Made by a program: the position numbers and the translations under genes
Part shown: positions 1 to 5,789 of the stretch, piece after piece
How the letters are laid out: each line of letters opens with the position of its first letter
Numbering within the stretch: the stretch's first letter is position 1
DNA from: Burkholderiales bacterium
GTDB taxonomy: Bacteria > Pseudomonadota > Gammaproteobacteria > Burkholderiales > Burkholderiaceae_C
Direction of reading: 5' to 3'
NCBI GenBank assembly: GCA_016703325.1
Contig: JADJCH010000075.1
Coordinates: 1 to 5,789 of the forward strand
Length of the DNA stretch: 5,789 bases
The notes under the pieces: model-generated
Seen by the model: only the letters and a program-made list of their open reading frames with translations
Databases searched by the model: none
Told to the model about the DNA's origin: nothing

Positions 1-1
1 C

Positions 2-2917
2 TTCCCGTGGGAGCGCGAGGCGCTGGAGTGGCTGCGCGCCCAGTTGCCTGATCGCGAGCCCTGGCACGTCTGGACCAACTTCGAGTTCATCGACGACGAG
101 GGCCGGGTCAACGAGGTCGACGCGCTGGTGCTCTCGCCGGCCGGCCTCTTCGTGGTCGAGATCAAGTCGCGCCCGGGCGTGGTCTCCGGCGACGCGCACA
201 CCTGGACCTGGACCACCGACGGTCGCGACCGCTCGGTCGACAACCCACTGCTGCTCACCGACCGCAAGTGCAAGCGGCTGGCCAGCCTGGTGAAGCGCCA
301 GAGTGCGGTGGTCAAGGCCAAGATGCGCCTGCCCTTCTTCACGCCGCTGGTGTTCCTGTCCTCCACCACGGTGACCTGCCGGCTGCAGGGCCACGCCCGC
401 AGCGGCGTGTTCCTGCGCGGCCGCCCGGGCCACCCCGACGATGACGGCATCGTCGCCGCCCTCACGTACGGTCCGCGCGGCGAGATCCACAGCGCGCCGC
501 TGGACGCCGCCGCCGTCAAGGCCCTCGGCAAGGGCCTGATCGAGGCCGGCGTGCGTCCGTCCAACAAGCACCGCCAGGTGGGCGACTACCGGCTGGACAA
601 GCTCATCACCGACGGCGACAGCTTCCAGGAGTGGCAGGCCCGCCACGTCGGCATCGATGTGCAGCGGCGCGTGCGCATCTACAACCTGGCCAATGCCGCC
701 AGCCCCGAGGCACGCCAGAACCTGCTGCGCCAGGCGCAGCGTGAGTTCAAGGTGCTGGAGGGCATCGACCACGGCGGCATCCTGCGCTGCAGCGAGTACA
801 AGGACAGCGAGCTCGGCCCGGCGCTGATCTTCGACCTCGACCCCCGCGCCGTGCGCCTGGACCACCTGATGCGTGACCACGGCCAGCGCCTGAACGCCAG
901 CCAGCGCCTGCTGCTGGTGCGCGGCATTGCCGAGGTGCTCCAGTACGCCCACTCTCGCCGGCTCTTCCACCGCGCACTCGGGCCGCAGAGCGTGCTGGTG
1001 CGCGACATCGAGTCCGCCGCCCCGCGCGTGCAGCTGATGAACTGGCAGACCGCCGCGCGCGACGCCGAGGGCGCCAGCGCCGGGACGGGCAGTGGCTTCA
1101 CCCAGCACCGCACCGCCGGCACGCTGCACGTGCAGTCCTACGTCGAGGACCCGGGCCTGGTCTACCTGGCCCCCGAGACCACCCGCGCCGACCCCGCCCA
1201 TGGCGCGGAGGTGGACGTGTTCTCGCTGGGCTGCCTGACCTGGCTGATCTTCAGTGGTCAGGCGCCGGCAGCCAGTGCGCTGGAGCGCGACGACAAGCTG
1301 CGCCTCAGCCAGGGCCTGCGCCTGTCCGACGCCATGGACGGCTGCACGCCGGCCCTGCAGGAACTGGTGCAGTTCGCCACCAGCCCCGACGTGCTGGGCC
1401 GCTACGGCACGGTGCAGGAGTTCATCGAGCAGCTCAACGCGGTGGAGGACGAGCTCACCACGCCCGACCCCGAAACCACGATCGACCCCAGCCAGGCCAA
1501 CAGCGGTGACCGCATCGAGGGCGGCTACACCGTCGTGAAGCGCCTGGGCCGCGGCTCATCCAGCGACGCACTGCTGGTGCGCGCGGACGGCAGCGACGAA
1601 GAGCTGGTGCTCAAGGTCGCGGTGGATGCCGCCCACAACGACAACCTGCAGGCCGAGGCCGAGGCCCTGGGCAAGCTGCGCCACCCCAACATCGTGGAGC
1701 TGCGTGGCAGCACCTGCGTGGCCGGGCGCACCGCGCTGCTGCTCAAGAGTGCCGGCGACGAAACCCTCGCCCAGCGCATCAAGGCAGCCGGTCGCCTGTC
1801 GCTGGACATGCTGCAGCGCTGGGGCGAGGAGCTGCTCGACGCCGTGCGCCTGCTCGAAGAGAACGCGGTGGTGCACCGCGACATCAAGCCCGACAACATC
1901 GGCATCGCCAGCAACCGCAGCGGCCGCCTGACGCTGGTGCTGTTCGACTTCTCGCTCACCCGCACGCCGGCCGACAACCTCAAGGCCGGCACGCCGCCCT
2001 ACCTCGACCCCTTCCTGAGCCTGCGCGCCCAGAAGCGCTGGGACCTGCACGCCGAGCGCTTCGCCGCCGCCGTCACCCTTTACGAGATGGCGGTGGGCCG
2101 CGTGCCGCGCTGGGGCGACGGCCAGTCTGCCGCCGAGCTCACCGACGCCGAGGTGACGCTGGAAGCCGATCTCTTCCCGGCCACCGCGCAGGCCCCGCTG
2201 ACCGCCTTCTTCACCAAGGCACTGGCCCGCGCCGCCACGGACCGGCACGACAACGCAGAGGAGATGCTGCGCGCCTGGCGCGCCGTCTTCGAGCGCGCCG
2301 CCACCAGCGCCACCACCCACCCGGTGGCGCTCACGGCGTTCGAGGCACTGGCGCCCACCGTCACCGCCCAGACCACGATGGCCGAGCTGGGCTATAGCCC
2401 GGAGGCCATCGACGTGCTGGACCACATGGGCATCCACAACGCCGAGGAGCTGCTGGCCGTCGACCGCATCCGCTTCCGCTACCTGCGGGGTGTGGGCGAC
2501 AAGCTGCGCCGCGAGATCCGCCTCAAGGCCAAGGAGCTGGCCCGCCTGCGCCCGGACCTGACCCAGGGCCGCGGCAGCCTGCACGAGACCGGCGATGGCG
2601 ACGAGGCGCTGGCCGACGGCCGCGCTGGCACGGCCCTGCCGCTGGCGGTCAACGAGCTCGCCAGCCTGCTGATCCCCAAGCGCCCTGCCGGTGACGACCG
2701 GCCCGAGGACGCTGCCCTGGCCTTCTACCTGGGCCTGGAGGATGAGATCCCCGCCGGCACCTGGCCCACCCCCGGCGACGCCGCCCGCGCCGCTGGCGTG
2801 GACCGCAGCACCGTCGCGGAGGCCATCGGCAAGGCCCGCAAGAGCTGGCTGAAGAAGCCCCCGCTGACCGTGCTGCGCAGGACGTGGCCGAACTGCTCGC
2901 CACCCAGGGCCAGGTGA
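2..2917 (+). CDS. pglW: BREX type 2 serine/threonine kinase PglW, 5' part (5' end outside window; frameshifted near its 3' end)
   Basis: PglW is the NERD-plus-kinase protein of BREX type 2 (Pgl) phage defence. The reading frame is open from base 2, so the true start lies upstream; the TTG at 44 lies inside the conserved NERD domain and is not the start. Numbering visible codons from base 2, residues 1-130 are a NERD domain with NEVD (110-121) and EIK (158-166), a PD-(D/E)XK-like acidic/lysine pattern. Residues about 196-480 are a kinase fold with HRA in place of HRD (968-976), NWQ in place of DFG (1040-1048), no clear VAIK lysine but a kept YLAPE (1163-1177): a likely pseudokinase. Residues about 508-765 are a second kinase with a glycine loop (1547-1567), VLK lysine (1613-1615), HRDIKPDN (1874-1897) and DFS (1946-1954), so probably active. 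A helix-hairpin-helix-like segment (2378-2560) and a helix-turn-helix (about 2770-2870) follow. After about 2878 the frame leaves the family pattern and ends in 13 unrelated codons. Family assignment is firm, from recognition of the domain order and the neighbouring pglX. Confidence 0.93.
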   Translation, partial: FPWEREALEWLRAQLPDREPWHVWTNFEFIDDEGRVNEVDALVLSPAGLFVVEIKSRPGVVSGDAHTWTWTTDGRDRSVDNPLLLTDRKCKRLASLVKRQSAVVKAKMRLPFFTPLVFLSSTTVTCRLQGHARSGVFLRGRPGHPDDDGIVAALTYGPRGEIHSAPLDAAAVKALGKGLIEAGVRPSNKHRQVGDYRLDKLITDGDSFQEWQARHVGIDVQRRVRIYNLANAASPEARQNLLRQAQREFKVLEGIDHGGILRCSEYKDSELGPALIFDLDPRAVRLDHLMRDHGQRLNASQRLLLVRGIAEVLQYAHSRRLFHRALGPQSVLVRDIESAAPRVQLMNWQTAARDAEGASAGTGSGFTQHRTAGTLHVQSYVEDPGLVYLAPETTRADPAHGAEVDVFSLGCLTWLIFSGQAPAASALERDDKLRLSQGLRLSDAMDGCTPALQELVQFATSPDVLGRYGTVQEFIEQLNAVEDELTTPDPETTIDPSQANSGDRIEGGYTVVKRLGRGSSSDALLVRADGSDEELVLKVAVDAAHNDNLQAEAEALGKLRHPNIVELRGSTCVAGRTALLLKSAGDETLAQRIKAAGRLSLDMLQRWGEELLDAVRLLEENAVVHRDIKPDNIGIASNRSGRLTLVLFDFSLTRTPADNLKAGTPPYLDPFLSLRAQKRWDLHAERFAAAVTLYEMAVGRVPRWGDGQSAAELTDAEVTLEADLFPATAQAPLTAFFTKALARAATDRHDNAEEMLRAWRAVFERAATSATTHPVALTAFEALAPTVTAQTTMAELGYSPEAIDVLDHMGIHNAEELLAVDRIRFRYLRGVGDKLRREIRLKAKELARLRPDLTQGRGSLHETGDGDEALADGRAGTALPLAVNELASLLIPKRPAGDDRPEDAALAFYLGLEDEIPAGTWPTPGDAARAAGVDRSTVAEAIGKARKSWLKKPPLTVLRRTWPNCSPPRAR
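2876..2881 (+). other. Frameshift in pglW: one base apparently missing
   Basis: Upstream, the frame reads ...KKPPLTVLR and then turns to RTWPNCSPPRAR and a stop. The neighbouring frame reads DVAELLATQG from 2881 on. Adding one C after 2878 (CGC AGG becoming CGC CAG GAC) gives LTVLRQDVAELLATQG, a continuous winged-helix segment that fits PglW. The site is not in a long homopolymer; the nearest run is five C at 2858-2862, but frame 2 still looks right after it. Whether this is a true mutation or an assembly indel cannot be told from the sequence. Confidence 0.85.
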
Positions 2918-4371
2918 TGACGCTGCGCGAAGGCGCACTGGCCCTGCTGGCGCTGCGCGGCTGTGCCGAACAGGACGACGCCCAGCGCCTGCGCCTGGCC
3001 TGCGCCGTGCTGCGCGCCGCGGTGGAGACCGACGCCGCCACCGAGAAGCCGCGCTTCGAGGCCCATGTGGGGGGCGCACACGACCCCGAGCCGCTGATCG
3101 CCACCGACGCCAGCTGGGCCGACTACGCCCGCCGCCTGGGCCAGGCCGCCGACACCTGCGCGCTGGCCGACCCGCTGCTGCCGCCCGAGCGCGCCCTGCT
3201 GGCGCTGGAACAGGTGAGCGCCCCTGGCCCGGCCGGCCAGGACGGCGCCCTCGGCCGGGACACCGCGCTCGAGGCCAGCCTGTTCGGCAGCGCCGCCGCC
3301 GGCCCCGGCGCCAGCCTGCCCGCCATCCCCGCGCTGAGCGCGCCCCGGCTGCTGCGCCTGGCCACCAACGCCTCGCGCCGCGCCGCCCTGTCGGCCCGGC
3401 AGGAGATCTACCCGCGTGGCATGCCCGCGCTGCAGGCGCTGCGCCAGTCGGTCAACGCGCTGGTGGGCGTCACCCTCACCGAGGCCCAGCTGCGCGACCG
3501 CGTGCGCGGCCGCTACCCGGATGCCGAGCCCCTGCCCGGCCGGCCCCAGCTCGACCGCCTGCTGGAAGCCGTGGGCGCCCCGCTGGCCTGGAGCGATGCC
3601 GAGCAGCGCTACAGCCGCCAGCAGATCGACGCCGGTGCCAGTGCCGGCACCACCACCTTCCTGAGCCGCCGCGCCACCCAGCTCGGCCGCCTGCCGGTGC
3701 GCGACGGCGACGCCGACCCGACGCCGGACGCCGCCTGGGCTGAGCGCCTGCAGCAGCAGCTGCGCCAGGGCGGCCTGCTCACGCTGACCGTGGAGCCCCG
3801 CCTGGCCCGCCATGCGGAGGCCGAGCTGTTGCGCCGCTTCGGCGCGCCAGCGCAGTCCACGCCGGGCCGCCCCAAGGGGACGCCTCCCCCTCGGGGGGCG
3901 GGCGACGCGCAGCGTCGGCCTGGGGGCACCAGCCTGCAGCGCCTGAGCGTCGACGCCCTGCTGCTGCGCGAGCTGCGCGCCCAGGCCGCAGCGCTCAAGG
4001 TCGACTGGGCCACCGTGCTGCGCGCCGATGCCACCGTGCCCGGCACGCGCGACTGGACCAACCTGCTGCGCCTGGTGCAGCGCTGCATGCCCGCCGTCCG
4101 CCAGGCCCTGCTGACCAGCCCCGCGCCGCTGCTGGTGGTCAACGCCGGCCTGCTGGCGCGCTACGGCCAGATGAGCCTGCTCACCGAGCTGGAGCAGACG
4201 GCTGGACGCCCCGGCCACACACCCGCCGCCTGGCTGCTGCTTCCCGGCCCCAAGCCCGGCGTGGCCGAGATCGATGGCAGCGCCGTGCCGCTGGTCTATG
4301 CCAACGCGGTGGTCGCCGTCGGCGAAGCCTGGATCCGAAACGCCCACCGGGGAACCCCCGCACCCCATTGA
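2884..4371 (+). CDS. pglW: BREX type 2 kinase PglW, C-terminal part (separated by a frameshift)
   Basis: This frame continues PglW after the break. It begins inside a winged-helix-like segment (DVAELLATQGQVMTLREG) that completes the helix-turn-helix begun in the upstream frame. A middle stretch, including RLATNASRRAALSARQEIYPRGMP-type sequence at about 3355-3425, is typical of PglW C-terminal halves as I recall them. The region at 3955-4140 (LLLRELRAQAAALKVDW to the SRDW-like GTRDW) and the closing stretch (AAWLLLPGP, then AWIRNAHRG at about 4327-4353) also fit the PglW C-terminus. Joined to the upstream part by restoring one base, the visible protein is about 1456 residues, in the expected size range for this family. 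No known catalytic site is visible here. The GTG at 2884 is only the first start-like codon in frame. ATG 2917-2919, which overlaps the upstream stop, is the more plausible independent start if this part is translated separately. A REP-like repeat is read through in frame at 3869-3927. The stop TGA (4369-4371) lies 49 bases before pglX. Confidence 0.88.
   Translation: MAELLATQGQVMTLREGALALLALRGCAEQDDAQRLRLACAVLRAAVETDAATEKPRFEAHVGGAHDPEPLIATDASWADYARRLGQAADTCALADPLLPPERALLALEQVSAPGPAGQDGALGRDTALEASLFGSAAAGPGASLPAIPALSAPRLLRLATNASRRAALSARQEIYPRGMPALQALRQSVNALVGVTLTEAQLRDRVRGRYPDAEPLPGRPQLDRLLEAVGAPLAWSDAEQRYSRQQIDAGASAGTTTFLSRRATQLGRLPVRDGDADPTPDAAWAERLQQQLRQGGLLTLTVEPRLARHAEAELLRRFGAPAQSTPGRPKGTPPPRGAGDAQRRPGGTSLQRLSVDALLLRELRAQAAALKVDWATVLRADATVPGTRDWTNLLRLVQRCMPAVRQALLTSPAPLLVVNAGLLARYGQMSLLTELEQTAGRPGHTPAAWLLLPGPKPGVAEIDGSAVPLVYANAVVAVGEAWIRNAHRGTPAPH
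2906..2919 (+). promoter_or_regulatory. Possible coupled reinitiation site (AGGG plus overlapping TGATG)
   Basis: The premature stop of the upstream pglW frame (TGA 2915-2917) shares its A with an ATG (2917-2919) in the frame of the C-terminal part. AGGG at 2906-2909 lies 7 bases before that ATG, a usable Shine-Dalgarno spacing. TGATG overlaps of this kind commonly support termination-reinitiation. It may be chance in this G-rich DNA, because the intact gene would read straight through it as internal codons. Confidence 0.35.
3869..3927 (+). repeat. REP-like palindromic repeat inside pglW, read in frame
   Basis: This 59-base stretch holds two hairpins and weakly complementary ends. The first is CCCC (3886-3889), CTCG loop, GGGG (3894-3897). 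The second is CGACGC (3903-3908), GCA loop, GCGTCG (3912-3917), a perfect 6-bp stem. The ends are GCCCCA (3869-3874) and TGGGGGC (3921-3927). The composition and order match a dispersed repeat that I recall from intergenic regions of Comamonadaceae and related Burkholderiales; this is from memory and not a search. Here it is translated in frame as a Gly/Pro/Arg-rich stretch (PKGTPPPRGAGDAQRRPGG) that looks like an inserted flexible linker, unlike the helix-rich sequence on either side. Confidence 0.6.
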
Positions 4372-4407
4372 GCGCACCGACGCTCACGCCCCCACAACAA
4401 ACACCCC

Positions 4408-4413
4408 GGGAGA
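4408..4413 (+). promoter_or_regulatory. Ribosome binding site for pglX
   Basis: GGGAGA lies 7 bases before the TTG at 4421 in the 49-base spacer between pglW and pglX. It decides the pglX start: the frame is open further upstream, back into pglW, but that portion has no family resemblance. The rest of the spacer shows no promoter or terminator hairpin, so pglX is probably co-transcribed with pglW. Confidence 0.6.
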
Positions 4414-4420
4414 CCCCACC

Positions 4421-5420
<1,000 letters not shown>

Positions 5421-5428
<8 letters not shown>

Positions 5429-5789
5429 GCGCCACCGGCTCGACCTGCTGGGCCACGATCAGTACCGCGACACCGGCCTGGAGCACGCCTACGCCAGCGA
5501 AGACCTGGCACAGGTACAGCAGATCCTTAGCCGCCAGTACCACGCCGTCGTTGGCAACCCGCCCTACATCGTCGTCAAGGACAGTGCGCTCAACGCCGCC
5601 TATCGCGCGCGGTACGCCAGCTGCCACATGAAGTACTCGCTGGGGTGCCCGTTCACTGAGCGCTTCTTCCAGTTGGCCGTCACCGGCGACCGCTTCGGCA
5701 CCGCCGGCTTCGTCGGGCTGATCACCGCCAACAGCTTCATGAAGCGCGAGTTCGGCGGCAAGCTGATGGAGGATGTGTTGCCTCGCCTG
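5421..5789 (+). CDS. pglX: PglX methyltransferase, continuation in a second frame (3' end outside window)
   Basis: This frame carries the rest of the PglX methyltransferase core and stays open to the last base. After a short linker and an acidic helix (HAYASEDLAQVQQILSRQ) comes VVGNPPY with the catalytic motif IV NPPY at 5556-5567, where the target adenine is bound. YRARYASCHMKYS (about 5601-5639), PFTERFFQLAV and GFVGLITANSFMKREFG (about 5706-5753), all typical of PglX and related type IIG-like enzymes, follow. There is no ATG, GTG or TTG in frame between 5421 and the NPPY codons. The nearest upstream in-frame ATG is 5361, which would add about 20 unrelated residues and has no family support. 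The fragment is therefore probably not translated alone. One local oddity is SLGCPF at 5640-5654, where I would expect SLGVPF. The target-recognition portion of PglX should follow beyond the window. Confidence 0.88.

Noticed and set aside
747..977. Short frames within pglW and pglX on either strand
   Set aside because: They overlap strongly supported coding sequence in other frames and have arginine/proline-rich translations without domains or credible ribosome binding sites.
2850..2885. Programmed ribosomal frameshifting joining the two pglW parts
   Set aside because: There is no classical slippery heptamer and no clear downstream pseudoknot at the break. The C run at 2858-2862 lies before the point where the frame must change.
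3869..3927. Hairpins read as a transcription terminator
   Set aside because: They lie well inside pglW coding sequence, have no following T run, and their structure fits a dispersed palindromic repeat.
1556..4377. Long open frames on the minus strand opposite pglW (1556-3079 and 2725-4377)
   Set aside because: They are typical antisense shadows in high-GC coding DNA: low-complexity Gly/Ala/Arg/Gln-rich translations with no recognisable domain, lying opposite a well-supported gene.
4274..4420. Upstream extension of pglX into the end of pglW
   Set aside because: The frame is open but its translation has no family resemblance and overlaps pglW coding sequence. The TTG at 4421 has a well-spaced ribosome binding site and starts the recognisable protein.

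Overview
The window is a piece of a BREX type 2 (Pgl, phage growth limitation) anti-phage locus on the + strand. It carries most of pglW, a giant NERD-domain and serine/threonine-kinase protein, followed 49 bases later by the first part of pglX, the adenine-specific DNA methyltransferase. Both genes run off the window: pglW lacks its 5' end and pglX lacks its 3' end. The DNA is very G+C-rich with G/C strongly preferred at third codon positions. An in-gene palindromic repeat resembles a REP-like family I associate with Burkholderiales (Comamonadaceae, Leptothrix and Rubrivivax types), so a high-GC betaproteobacterial host is the best guess, by inference only.

Layout: 2-2917 is the 5' part of pglW (NERD nuclease-like domain, a degenerate kinase domain, an intact kinase domain, a helix-hairpin-helix segment and the start of a helix-turn-helix). 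2884-4371 is the 3' part of pglW in another frame. 4372-4420 is a short spacer with a ribosome binding site. 4421-5428 is the N-terminal part of pglX up to methyltransferase motif I and the following acidic motif. 5421-5789 is the continuation of pglX in another frame, carrying the catalytic NPPY motif and open to the window end.

Both genes are broken by single-base frame changes. In pglW a C appears to be missing at about 2878. In pglX there appears to be one extra base (or two missing) at about 5411-5430, between the SAM-binding motif and the NPPY motif. On both sides of each break the protein still reads as the expected family. This points either to assembly indels in G+C-rich sequence or to very recent inactivation of a costly defence system. 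Phase variation is a further possibility, because pglX of Streptomyces coelicolor is known to phase-vary, though no long homopolymer lies at either break here. At the pglW break the stop overlaps a new ATG (TGATG) behind a purine-rich stretch, so coupled translation of a split PglW is conceivable.

Functionally, PglX is the modification and recognition enzyme of BREX, and PglW is a kinase thought to regulate or signal within the type 2 system. The remaining expected partners (pglY ATPase, pglZ alkaline-phosphatase-superfamily protein, brxD, brxHI) would lie outside the window. No RNA genes, CRISPR array, insertion sequence or promoter were seen.
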